Origin: GCA-003244245 sp052390495 | GTDB lineage: Bacteria > Actinomycetota > Actinomycetes > Mycobacteriales > Pseudonocardiaceae | Reading direction: 5' to 3' | DNA: 64,000 nucleotides | Assembly (NCBI GenBank): GCA_052390495.1 | Contig: JBQTGW010000002.1 | Location: forward strand, 62,001-126,000 | In this document: positions 24,109 through 32,778 of the stretch, in pieces | Position numbering within the stretch: the stretch's first letter is position 1 | Layout: each line of letters opens with the position of its first letter | Translations under genes and position numbers: made by a program | Notes under the pieces: generated by a model | Told to the model about the DNA's origin: nothing | The model's database searches: none | Seen by the model: the letters and a program-made list of their open reading frames with translations, nothing else

Positions 24109-25416
24109 TCAGCCAGCGACCGGGTCCGGCAGGGACTGCAGCTTGCGGATCGAGGAAAGGAGAATCCAGAAAACCGCCAAGGACAATCCTGTGACGCCGA
24201 CCGCCAACGTGGGTAGCAGACCCACCGCGCTCCCCAGTGCCCCCCCGAGAAAACCTCCGACGGGAATCGACCCATAGATCAGTACCCGGTAGCTCGCGTG
24301 CAGGCGTCCTTGGAGGCGGTCCGGGGTGACGGACTGGCGGAACGTGACCGCCAGGATGTTCGCCACGACGAAACCAACGCCATGGACCAAGAACGACAAA
24401 ATCATGATCGCCAAAGACCCGGTCCCAGATCCATTGGCGACGAGCAACAGAGCCGGCGCGCAGCACCCGACAACCGTCGCCAAGAGGAGCGCCCGACCGA
24501 AACCGAGCCGCCGCTGTAACCGGCTGGCGGTCAGGGAACCGACGAGGGCGCCGACACCCATGCTCGTGATCACGATGGCGAGCAATGCGGGACTCAAACC
24601 CAGCGTGGTGATAGCGTAATACGGAAAGATGACGAGAATGAGGCTCTCAAACAGATTGAACGTGGCCGCCTCCCCGGCGAGGACTCGCAGGTGAGAATTG
24701 CTGAACACCAGCTGCAGCCCTTCTCGGATGTCGGCCAGGACCGTGCGCAGCGTTCGACGTTCGGTCGGCAGGACGGGCTCCGGCTCCCGCTTTCTGATTG
24801 TCATCAGGAAGGCCGCGGACCACAGATAGGAGACGGCGTCGACCACCAGCACAATGGGCGCGCTCAATAACGGCACGAGGAATCCCGCGAGGGGCCGGCC
24901 TCCGATATCCGCAAGTGTTGCGCTGGCCACAAGCTTGCCGTTGGCATCGGCGAGCTGCCGCCGATCAACGAGCGAAGGAACGTAGGACAGATAGGCGAGG
25001 TCGAACGGCACTGTCAACGCACCCAGGACAAAGGCGGCAACATAGAGCTGCGGCATCGACAGCAGGCCAAACACGGCAGCCAGCGGCACGAGCCCGACGG
25101 CGACGGCCCGTGCGAGGTTGGTGCCGATCAAGATCGGCCGACGTCTGTGCCGGTCCACCCAGACGCCGACGAAGAGCGAGAGGAGGAAGGGAGTCGACCA
25201 GGCTACGGTCAGCAGCCCCACCTGAAACGGGGTGGCCTGCAGCGTCAGCAGGGCCACCAGCGGGAGCGTGAACTCGGTGACCGTAGACCCGAGGAACGAG
25301 ACGCTCTCGCCACTCCAGAGCTTGACGAAGTCCCGGTTCCCCCGGACGCTTGCCGACGTGGTCGCGGCGGCCGCGGGTGAACCGTCGTCACGTTGGTCAA
25401 CGGCGATGTCGGCCAT
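24109..25416 (-). CDS. MFS exporter of the cluster (EntS-like)
   Basis: A 435-residue, about 12-helix major facilitator. NRDFVKLWSGESVSFLGSTV starts helix 1. VGVWVDRHRRRPILIGTNLA is the loop 2-3 motif A. DIGGRPLAGFLVPLLSAPIV and GFVVANILAVTFRQSVTPDR are typical of the DHA3/EntS group that exports siderophores and small peptides. It is first in the minus-strand operon, 91 bp ahead of the NRPS start. ATG 25416 is preceded by AAGGGAG. Export and self-protection for the cluster product is the simple reading. Confidence 0.8.
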   Translation of the reverse strand: MADIAVDQRDDGSPAAAATTSASVRGNRDFVKLWSGESVSFLGSTVTEFTLPLVALLTLQATPFQVGLLTVAWSTPFLLSLFVGVWVDRHRRRPILIGTNLARAVAVGLVPLAAVFGLLSMPQLYVAAFVLGALTVPFDLAYLSYVPSLVDRRQLADANGKLVASATLADIGGRPLAGFLVPLLSAPIVLVVDAVSYLWSAAFLMTIRKREPEPVLPTERRTLRTVLADIREGLQLVFSNSHLRVLAGEAATFNLFESLILVIFPYYAITTLGLSPALLAIVITSMGVGALVGSLTASRLQRRLGFGRALLLATVVGCCAPALLLVANGSGTGSLAIMILSFLVHGVGFVVANILAVTFRQSVTPDRLQGRLHASYRVLIYGSIPVGGFLGGALGSAVGLLPTLAVGVTGLSLAVFWILLSSIRKLQSLPDPVAG

Positions 25417-25504
25417 GTCGGTGGGCTCCCTTGCGAACGTTGTAGAACAACAGAGCCGGGCCGTCGGTCGCTGATACTCAGCCACGCCGATCCAACGCAG
25501 TCCC

Positions 25505-25543
25505 GCGGTATCTCAACGCGGTATCTCAAGGCGGTGTATCAAC
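25505..25543. promoter_or_regulatory. Three tandem 12-13-bp repeats in the divergent promoter
   Basis: GCGGTATCTCAA at 25505-25516 and 25518-25529, and a third variant GCGGTGTATCAAC at 25531-25543. They lie at 13-bp spacing between the start of the cluster operon (25416, minus) and the beta-propeller gene (25655, plus). This phased arrangement suits cooperative binding of a regulator that controls both sides. The binding protein is unknown; the MocR protein is one candidate. Confidence 0.5.
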
Positions 25544-25654
25544 GGTCAGCATGAGCTCTCCTCCTGACATACGGATCTCACATCGGGGGCTGCCGTGGGT
25601 AGCTGTCTCGATCACACTGCCTAGATCAGATTGCACGAGGAGAGCTCGATTGCC

Positions 25655-26827
25655 ATGACCCAGACCACACCGCCCACTTCATCTACCGAGCGCGTCTACG
25701 CGCTGACAAACTCCGCGGACGGCAACGCCGTCGCGGTCTTCGCCCGTCAAGCGAGCGGAAACCTGCTCCCGCTGACGCCTCCCGTGCCCCCGCCTCCGCC
25801 CCCACCTGCGCCTAACACTGGGCCCTTGAGTGGGGAGGGAGTTATCCGTCCACTTCCCGCCTTCCGCACCGGGGGGTGGGGCGTAAGCGCACCACTGATC
25901 TCCCAGAGCGCCTTGACGTTGAGCGACGACGGACGATTCCTGTTCGCGGTCAACCCCGGCAGTAATGACGTCTCCTCGTTCCTGGTGACCGCAACCGGGC
26001 TGCAGTTCGTGAGCAAAGTACCTTCAGGTGGCGTGCAGCCAGTCAGCGTCACGACATTTGGCAACCTGGTATACGTGGTGAACGGGGTGAACAACCTCGC
26101 CGGCACCGTCGGCCTTGACGGTGTGGGTACGGGTCAGATCGCTGGATTCACGGTCGGCCTCAATGGCGTCTTGACACCGCTTGAGGATTCCGGCCGGACT
26201 CTGAGCGCAGCCGTTTCCGGTCCAGCGCAGATTGCGTTCAATCCGGACGGCAGCCTACTGGTCGTGACCGAGCTCGCCGCCAGCCGGATCACGGTCTTTC
26301 AGGTCGAGCAGGACGGCCGGCCTGGAGCCGTGGTTGAGAATCCATCGGCCGGAGGATTGCCATTTGGGTTTTCCTTCAACGCACAGGGTCATCTTATTGT
26401 GTCTGAGTTGGGGACCCCGTCCGTGAATGACAGCTCAGTGTCCTCCTATACGGTCGACTCGAATGGCAAGCTGACCGTCATCAGCGCGGGGGTTCCGACG
26501 AGGCAGAGTGCCGCCTGCTGGATCGTTAACACCCCGGATGGCCGCAACTCCTACAGCTCCAACACGCTGAGTGGCTCGATCACCGGGTACAGCGTCAAGA
26601 GCAATGGCGAGCTGACCCCACTCAACGCCGATGGCCGCACTGGCGTCACCGGCGACTTCAGCCTGCCGATCGACATGGTGATCACCTCCGACGGTAAGTA
26701 CCTGGACGTGCTGGCCCAGGGCGCGCAGACGATCACGACATTCCGAATCGGCTGTGGCGGCTGTCTGACCCCGGTGGGCAGCGTGGGCAACCTTCCGGCG
26801 GTGGCCGTGGGCCTGGCCATCGGCTGA
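25655..26827 (+). CDS. Seven-bladed beta-propeller, lactonase-family (YVTN-like) protein
   Basis: A 390-residue protein. Repeated blades such as QSALTLSDDGRFLFAVNPGS, GPAQIAFNPDGSLLVVTELA, PIDMVITSDGKYLDVLAQGA and ending SNGELTPLNADG-type strands match the 6-phosphogluconolactonase/carboxymuconate-cyclase propeller family. A proline run (PPVPPPPPPPAP) near residue 45 is an insert. No signal peptide is seen. GAGGAGAG precedes ATG 25655. It faces away from the cluster operon and shares its promoter region, so it may be co-regulated. Whether it hydrolyses a lactone or binds ligand is unknown. Confidence 0.7.
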   Translation: MTQTTPPTSSTERVYALTNSADGNAVAVFARQASGNLLPLTPPVPPPPPPPAPNTGPLSGEGVIRPLPAFRTGGWGVSAPLISQSALTLSDDGRFLFAVNPGSNDVSSFLVTATGLQFVSKVPSGGVQPVSVTTFGNLVYVVNGVNNLAGTVGLDGVGTGQIAGFTVGLNGVLTPLEDSGRTLSAAVSGPAQIAFNPDGSLLVVTELAASRITVFQVEQDGRPGAVVENPSAGGLPFGFSFNAQGHLIVSELGTPSVNDSSVSSYTVDSNGKLTVISAGVPTRQSAACWIVNTPDGRNSYSSNTLSGSITGYSVKSNGELTPLNADGRTGVTGDFSLPIDMVITSDGKYLDVLAQGAQTITTFRIGCGGCLTPVGSVGNLPAVAVGLAIG

Positions 26828-26927
26828 ATGGCCACAGCGGCACGGGGCGAGCGCTGTCGGCGGCAGCCCGGATGTCCAGCGCTACCCTGCTGGTTCGGAC
26901 CTGATCCCTACCGGCGAGGAGCTCGGA

Positions 26928-27341
26928 GTGACCGCAGTAGCCGACGATGGGCGCTCGAACCTCGGCCTGACTACCCAGCTGGCTCGTTTCGTGCTCGTCG
27001 GCGGAGTCGCCGCGCTCGTGGACTTCGGCAGTTATCAGGCGCTGCTGGCCGCTGGCATGTGGGTGCACCTGGCCAAGGCACTGAGTTTCGTCGTCGGCAC
27101 CACCACCGCTTACCTGATCAACCGTCGGTGGACCTTCCAGGGCCGGGGCGGCGGCGCCCAGTTCGCCTCGGTCATGACGCTGTACGGGATCACCTTCGCG
27201 GTCCAGGTGGGGGTGAACGCCGTGATGCTCGCGCTGCTGGCACCGATGGTGGGCAAGATCACACTCGCCTTCATCGTCGCGCAGGGTTGCGCCACCTGTA
27301 TCAACTTCATCGTGCAGCGCACCGTCATCTTCCGGCACTGA
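26928..27341 (+). CDS. GtrA-family membrane protein
   Basis: A 137-residue protein with four membrane segments (LARFVLVGGVAALVDFGSYQ, HLAKALSFVVGTTTAYLINR, TLYGITFAVQVGVNAVMLAL, FIVAQGCATCINFIVQRTVI) and the GtrA signature RWTFQ. GtrA proteins flip lipid-linked sugars or assist polysaccharide synthesis. Its place next to the arabinan genes (related mycobacterial loci also have a GtrA gene beside the galactan/arabinan genes) supports a decaprenyl-phosphate-sugar translocation role. GTG 26928 follows GAGGAG. Confidence 0.85.
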   Translation: MTAVADDGRSNLGLTTQLARFVLVGGVAALVDFGSYQALLAAGMWVHLAKALSFVVGTTTAYLINRRWTFQGRGGGAQFASVMTLYGITFAVQVGVNAVMLALLAPMVGKITLAFIVAQGCATCINFIVQRTVIFRH

Positions 27342-27507
27342 TGGTGACATTTCGTCACTGATTGTGTGCATTCAGGCCCCGAAGGGGGCCACCGACGGCA
27401 CGCGCGGCCACGACACGCTGCACGCCACGCCGAGAATCACTCGCCTGGAGCAGTACCAAAGTGGCACTATGGCGTTGCGGGTTCGGGACCCCCAGCCGGA
27501 TCCGCCG

Positions 27508-27546
27508 CCCCTCGCGGAACACCTCCCCCCTCGTTTCCGCGAGGGG
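27508..27546. terminator. Hairpin terminator between convergent gtrA and emb
   Basis: CCCCTCGCGGAA at 27508-27519 pairs perfectly with TTCCGCGAGGGG at 27535-27546 around a 15-nt loop. It sits in the 275-bp convergent gap between the GtrA gene (plus) and the arabinosyltransferase gene (minus), and could serve both. Confidence 0.65.
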
Positions 27547-27616
27547 CCCTTAACTTCTCGGGCCCCAGGGATGGCTCAGCGGCCCACCTGCTCGTCCGCT
27601 CAGCTGATGAAGCTGC

Positions 27617-30600
27617 TCAGCGGCCCAGTTGGGAGATCTCGGCGGGCTGGCCCCCGCTGCGCAGCGGGCCCGGCGACCACCAGCCGCTGCGCACTGCGGT
27701 GCCGGACTCTACGGTCGGCGGCTGGGCGCCCTGCACCCTCGGCTCGATGACGGTGAGCTTGCCCCAGTCGGTGTTCCAGTTCTCCTCAAGATAGGTCGGC
27801 ACCTCCTGCTCGGTGGCCACGATCTGCAGCCAGCCGACCGGGCCACCCGCCCCCTGGGAGGACCAGTCCGTGCCGGGGTTCGCCAGACTCTCGTCGGCCA
27901 CCAGCCGGTATCGGGGCATCTCGGCGATACCGTCCCGGATCCCGAACGGCCGCACGCACGGGTGCACGAAGCCCACCGGCCAGTCCAGGAACACCGGCAC
28001 GGTGGGCGTCACCAGACCGGTCATCGGAGCCAGCTGTGGCACTCGGGGCGCGGAGAAGGCCACCCACCCCTCGTCGGTGACGTCGGCGTCGGTGGCGAAC
28101 AACCGCACGCTGTCCGCACCGGCGGCGGGTCGGCCGGACAGCCCGAGGCGGTAGTCCCGCCAGCCGGGCCCATTGGCGGTCGCCCGCCCACTGATCGGGA
28201 ACTGATCGACGACCTGGAACCCATCACCGCTACGCCGGGCGAACTCGGCGAGCATCGGCGTGGTACGCGACAGTGAACCTGCGACCGAGATCACCACCGG
28301 GGCGCCCTCGGCCCCGGCAATGTCGGCCCTAGCGATATCAGGCAGTGCGTACCAGGTGGTGCGCACGTGCCCGGTGCCAGGGCCGTCGTGGGTAAAGCTG
28401 CTCCAGACCGGGATGTCGTCACCGCCGAGCCCGGGAGGCAACGGGCCGAGCGGGTTCTCCTCCTCGTTGTCCGATTGCGGGGCGCGGTCACCCCTGATGT
28501 CGACCTCCTCCTCCTGCTGCTGAGTCTCGGAAGGCGGGGGTAGTGGGAAGTGGTTGTAGTCGAAGCCTTGCCGCAATGGGATGTCGGCCAGCAGCGTCGG
28601 CCGCACCGGGTCCAGTGCTCCGGCACGTCTGCTCGGCTCGACAGCCACCGCGTCGGTGAGGTTGCAGCTCGATCCGGTGAGGTGGGCGATATTGGCCATC
28701 CCCATGCTGTAGCCGTCACGCTGCTTGTGCATGGCTTTGATCATGACTCCGACCTCGACGAGCACCAGTAATCCGCAGGTCACCGCGATCGGCGCAGAAC
28801 CGATCCGCAAGGCCCGGCGCCTGCCATTGCTGCGGCCCGGCCGGGGCCGCGCGCCCGGCTCATGTCGAAGCGGCCGCCCAGCGCCTGGCTCATGCCCCGC
28901 CGGTCGCGGAGCGCCTGGCCCATGCCCCGCCGGTCGCGGAGCGCCTGGCTCATGCCTCAGCCCCTCGATCAGTGCGATCAGCGCGGCCAATGCGGCCAGC
29001 GCGATCAGTAAGGTGCTCACCTGGATGCCCGTGATCGAAGGGGCGTTGTCGAACCACGGCACCCCGTACTGCGACACGTACCAGGGTGCGTTGGGTCCGG
29101 TGCAGGACAGCGCCAGGATCATCAGCAGGCCAGCGAGGAACCACCATCGGTTACGCGCGGAGCGCAACACACTGGCACTGGTCGCCAGCGCGGTGAGCGC
29201 AGCGAGTGCGGCGCCGATCGAAGCGAACGCCCCGAAGTGGTGCGTCCACTTGGTGGGCGTCAGCGCGAGCAGCGCCAGCGACACCCCGGCGGTGCCGATC
29301 AGCCGACTGCTCGGACCAATGCCTGCGCCCGGGATGACGCCTCGGCGCAGCTGCACCACCAGACAGGTGCCCAGGCACAGCAACAGCAGCAGCACCGGGA
29401 AGCGTCGGCTCAGCGCTCCGTCCGGGGCGTTGTTGAACAGCTCCTGGTATCGGATGGGCTCCTCGAACCAGGACCGGTTGGGGCCGATGGCGGTGCGGAT
29501 CGAGGTGGCCTCAAGCACACCGCGCAGCGTCTGGTCGGCGAAGATCACCACGAGGACGAGCAGTCCGGCGCCGAGGATCGGCCCGATCACCGCGGGCCAG
29601 CCGGAGACCGAGGCATGACTGCGCAGCAGTCGCAGGATCGGGCGCAGCGCCACCAGGAACGGCGCGACCGCGATAAAGCCGGTCGGCGAAGCGGCGACCG
29701 TGAACGCGGCCGCGAGCAGGCCCAGCGCCAGCGGCACCACGCGGCGCGTCGCCACCGCGCGCTCCACGGCGCAGATCGCGAGGAGCGAGCCGATGGCCAC
29801 TACCGGCTCCAGGCGCAGCCCGTTGTTGTAGGGCAGCCAGAACGCGAGGAACACCGCGGCGGCGGCCCATCCGGCGGCGGCGCTGCGGCGGACATCGCGG
29901 CCCAGCCGGGGCATCACCTCACGGCTGATCAGCAGCCAGCTGACCACGCCCATCGCGAAGGAGGGCAGCCGCAGCCACGGCGGCGTGGTACTGACCTGCG
30001 ACCACAGCGCGTACAGCTCGTAGGGCCAGCCGAAGGGCGCTTCGGGCACGTCGAACCAGCGGTAGTAGTTACCGACGTAGCCCATCTCCGCCCGGGTGCG
30101 GATCATCGTCAGGATGTAACCGTCGTCGGAGGTGATGCCACCGATGACCACCCATACCGCGAGCACCGCGATGACCGTGGCGTCCCTTCCGGTGGGGTGC
30201 CACCAGCCTGGCGGCAGTAACCGGGGCGCGCGGCGTCCGATCCGCTGGTCGAGCCGGTGCGCCGCGAGTAAGCCGCCCACCACAGCGAGCCCGGCGATCA
30301 GCATCGCGGCCAGCTTGATCGGGTGCAGGCTGGACTGGAAGCGGGTATCCGGGGTGATCTCCACATGCACCCCGGCCACCGGGTCGAGGGCCTCGTTGAG
30401 CTCGGAATAGACCCCGGTCACCTGCGGCCGGACATCCTGGTCGACGTCCACGAACTGGGTGAAACCTGCCGAAGCCCCAATCGATGCACCCGTTATCGAT
30501 GCGCTAGTGCCGGTGGCGTCGGAGGCCACCTCGATCAGGCACGGCCCGAGGGGCACCGGCGTGCTGCCCAGCGCCTGTCCGCGGCTGATCAGGGTCAGCG

Positions 30601-30997
30601 TGCCGTCCGCGACCTGCAGCACCATTCCCACGACCGCACCCTTGGGCGACCCGGGCGGGGTGGTGGCCAGCACCGGCGCGGGGAACGGCGACCTGGCATC
30701 CACCGAGGCGGCCGCCTCGCAGGGGATCGTGGCGGTCAGCCCCTGTGGCTGGAAGGCGGCCAGCGGCGCGTTGACCGGCGCGAGGTTCCCCCGCTGCGGC
30801 CAGGTGATCACACTGGTCTGCTGGATCACCGGCAGCAGGGGTACGGTCACCGCAAGCAGCGCACCGAGCAGCCCGAATATCGCAGCCGCGAACCGCAGCG
30901 CGCGGTAACTCGCACCGAGGCTACGGGGACGCAGCGCGGTCTGATCAGCGCGTACGGCCGGGCGGCTTACGGTGTCGGTGTGCCCAGAGGTCAGCAC
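27617..30997 (-). CDS. emb: Arabinofuranosyltransferase EmbC family (GT-C)
   Basis: A 1126-residue integral membrane protein that adds arabinofuranose from decaprenyl-phosphate-arabinose to cell-wall arabinan. The Emb Asp pair lies in GGITSDDGYILTMIRTRAEM, followed by GNYYRWFDVPEAPFGWPYEL. The N-terminal extracellular domain (SVITWPQRGNLAPVNAPL) and the C-terminal carbohydrate-binding part (PVFLDWPVGFVHPCVRPFGI, LEENWNTDWGKL) match the family. Members are usually 1050-1110 residues; the excess comes from a loop at residues ~690-730 with three 33-bp repeats (GHEPGAPRPA-type). GTG 30997 start. The galactan genes follow upstream in the same direction. Ethambutol targets this family. Confidence 0.95.
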   Translation of the reverse strand: MLTSGHTDTVSRPAVRADQTALRPRSLGASYRALRFAAAIFGLLGALLAVTVPLLPVIQQTSVITWPQRGNLAPVNAPLAAFQPQGLTATIPCEAAASVDARSPFPAPVLATTPPGSPKGAVVGMVLQVADGTLTLISRGQALGSTPVPLGPCLIEVASDATGTSASITGASIGASAGFTQFVDVDQDVRPQVTGVYSELNEALDPVAGVHVEITPDTRFQSSLHPIKLAAMLIAGLAVVGGLLAAHRLDQRIGRRAPRLLPPGWWHPTGRDATVIAVLAVWVVIGGITSDDGYILTMIRTRAEMGYVGNYYRWFDVPEAPFGWPYELYALWSQVSTTPPWLRLPSFAMGVVSWLLISREVMPRLGRDVRRSAAAGWAAAAVFLAFWLPYNNGLRLEPVVAIGSLLAICAVERAVATRRVVPLALGLLAAAFTVAASPTGFIAVAPFLVALRPILRLLRSHASVSGWPAVIGPILGAGLLVLVVIFADQTLRGVLEATSIRTAIGPNRSWFEEPIRYQELFNNAPDGALSRRFPVLLLLLCLGTCLVVQLRRGVIPGAGIGPSSRLIGTAGVSLALLALTPTKWTHHFGAFASIGAALAALTALATSASVLRSARNRWWFLAGLLMILALSCTGPNAPWYVSQYGVPWFDNAPSITGIQVSTLLIALAALAALIALIEGLRHEPGAPRPAGHGPGAPRPAGHEPGAGRPLRHEPGARPRPGRSNGRRRALRIGSAPIAVTCGLLVLVEVGVMIKAMHKQRDGYSMGMANIAHLTGSSCNLTDAVAVEPSRRAGALDPVRPTLLADIPLRQGFDYNHFPLPPPSETQQQEEEVDIRGDRAPQSDNEEENPLGPLPPGLGGDDIPVWSSFTHDGPGTGHVRTTWYALPDIARADIAGAEGAPVVISVAGSLSRTTPMLAEFARRSGDGFQVVDQFPISGRATANGPGWRDYRLGLSGRPAAGADSVRLFATDADVTDEGWVAFSAPRVPQLAPMTGLVTPTVPVFLDWPVGFVHPCVRPFGIRDGIAEMPRYRLVADESLANPGTDWSSQGAGGPVGWLQIVATEQEVPTYLEENWNTDWGKLTVIEPRVQGAQPPTVESGTAVRSGWWSPGPLRSGGQPAEISQLGR

Positions 30998-31032
30998 CCG
31001 GCGAGGCTAGCCCACCCGGGATCGACGCAGTG

Positions 31033-31998
31033 TCACCCGGCTGGCCGTCTCGGATGAGCCTCACCCGGACGAGGTGCCCGGTGCAGGATCGGGTATCGGT
31101 AGAAGCGCTCGGACCGACCTTGACGCAGTAGCCTGAGCCACTGCAGAAAGGCCCGCGGGTCGCGTTTGGTGCCCAGGAAGTACAAACCGAACCTGAACAC
31201 TTCGAGCAGCCCGATCAGGCGCATTCCCGGCTGGGCGAGCAGATAGCCCCGGTTACGGTAGGTGTAGTACCGCTTGACGTCATCGGCCGGGTCCTGCGCG
31301 TGGAAGTAACCGGCAAGCATCGGTTTGAACTCCGCCGAGCCATCGGGATGGGCATAGGCGGCTCGCAACGACGTGCCGAACCGTAGCCCGGCGCGGGACA
31401 CCCGGCGGTGTACCTCCACCTCGTCGCCGCGGATGAACAGCCGGTAGTCCGGCACGCCCACGACGTCCAGCGCCTCGGCGGAGAACAGCGCTCCGTTGAA
31501 GAAGCTCGCGATGCCGGGCAGGAACCCGGTCCCCAGCTCGCTGCGCTGACGCTTCCACGTCAGGCCCCGGCGCAGTGGGAAAGCCAGCCGCTCGGGATCG
31601 TCGATGTTGACCACCACCGGGGAGACCACCGCGAGGTCAAGGCGCCGGGCGTCGTCGAGCAGCGTCGCCAGCACTGCGGCGTCGGCCGGGTGTCCGTCGT
31701 CGTCGGCCAGCCACACCCACTGCGCGCCCAGTGCCAGCGCGTGCAGGATGCCGAGCGCGAACCCGCCCGCCCCGCCGAGGTTGCGCTGCGAGACCAGGTA
31801 GGTGGACGGGATCGGGCAGTCGTCGACGACCTCCTTGGCGGGGTCATCCGGGCCGTTGTCCACCACCACGAGGTGATCGGGCACTCGAGTCTGATCGGCA
31901 ACCACGGCCAGTGACTTGGCGAGCAGGTCACGGCGGTGCCGGGTGACTACGACGGCGACCACGCTGTCTTCGGGTAAGCGGGGTGCACCGGCGGTCAT
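31033..31998 (-). CDS. glfT1: Galactofuranosyltransferase GlfT1-type (GT2)
   Basis: A 321-residue GT2 enzyme. VVAVVVTRHRRDLLAKSLAV and DHLVVVDNGPDDPAKEVVDD form the nucleotide site, WVWLADDDGHPAD the DxD motif, and RLFIRGDEVEVHRRVSRAGL the acceptor region. It matches the enzyme that puts the first galactofuranose residues on the decaprenyl-linked rhamnosyl acceptor. ATG 31998 overlaps the end of the Wzt gene (ATGA), giving Wzt-GlfT1 coupling as in mycobacteria. The longer frame to 32109 is only overlap with Wzt. Confidence 0.9.
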   Translation of the reverse strand: MTAGAPRLPEDSVVAVVVTRHRRDLLAKSLAVVADQTRVPDHLVVVDNGPDDPAKEVVDDCPIPSTYLVSQRNLGGAGGFALGILHALALGAQWVWLADDDGHPADAAVLATLLDDARRLDLAVVSPVVVNIDDPERLAFPLRRGLTWKRQRSELGTGFLPGIASFFNGALFSAEALDVVGVPDYRLFIRGDEVEVHRRVSRAGLRFGTSLRAAYAHPDGSAEFKPMLAGYFHAQDPADDVKRYYTYRNRGYLLAQPGMRLIGLLEVFRFGLYFLGTKRDPRAFLQWLRLLRQGRSERFYRYPILHRAPRPGEAHPRRPAG

Positions 31999-32768
31999 GC
32001 CACGACCTCCGCTGAGCACGGTTCCCTTCCCTTGTAATGGTCCAGCACCGACTGCAGCTCGCCCTGCTGGCGGATCTTTCCCTGGTCCAGCCAGATCCCC
32101 GACGAACACAGCTCGACGAGGAACTCATCGGAGTGCGAGGCGAACACCAGCATCCCGGACCGCTCGACCAGCGCGTTGAGCCGGTCTCGGGCCTTCTCCA
32201 GAAACGCCGCATCCACCGCGCCGATACCCTCGTCGAGCAGCAGGATCTCCGGGTCGATGCTAGTCACGACGCCGAGCGCGAGCCGAACCCGCATGCCGGT
32301 CGAATAGGTGCGCAGCGGCATGGACAGGTAGTCACCGAGCTCGGTGAACTCGGCGATCTCGTCCGTGCGAGCCTCCATCTGCTTACGGGTCATGCCCAGG
32401 AAAAGCCCCCGGATGATGATGTTCTCGAAGCCGGTGATCTCCGGGTCCATGCCGACGCCGAGATCGAAGACCGGAGCGACCTTGCCGACGATCCGCGCGC
32501 TGCCCCTGGTCGGCTCGTATATCCCGGACAGCAGCCGCAGCAGGGTGGACTTGCCCGCCCCGTTATGCCCGACCAGGCCGACCCGGTCACCGTGGCGCAA
32601 CGACAGCGTGATGCCCCGGAGCGCCTCGATGATCGGCACCTTCGAATCGGTTCCGATCTTGCCGCCGGCCCGCCCTACAGTGCCCAGGACGGCCTTCTTC
32701 AACGACCTCGACTTCGCGTCGAAGATCGGAAAGTCGACACAGGCGCCGTGGACGTCGATGGAGACCAT
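31995..32768 (-). CDS. wzt: Wzt-type ABC transporter ATPase for galactan export
   Basis: A 257-residue ATPase. Walker A GLVGHNGAGKSTLLRLLSGI, the TYSTGMRVRLALGV signature, Walker B PEILLLDEGIGAVDAAF and ASHSDEF switch are all present. It lacks the C-terminal sugar-binding domain of some O-antigen Wzt proteins, like the actinobacterial galactan exporter. ATG 32768 lies 11 bp after the permease stop. With the permease at 32779-33639 it should move lipid-linked galactan across the membrane. Confidence 0.9.
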   Translation of the reverse strand: MVSIDVHGACVDFPIFDAKSRSLKKAVLGTVGRAGGKIGTDSKVPIIEALRGITLSLRHGDRVGLVGHNGAGKSTLLRLLSGIYEPTRGSARIVGKVAPVFDLGVGMDPEITGFENIIIRGLFLGMTRKQMEARTDEIAEFTELGDYLSMPLRTYSTGMRVRLALGVVTSIDPEILLLDEGIGAVDAAFLEKARDRLNALVERSGMLVFASHSDEFLVELCSSGIWLDQGKIRQQGELQSVLDHYKGREPCSAEVVA

Positions 32769-32778
32769 TATTGTTCGA

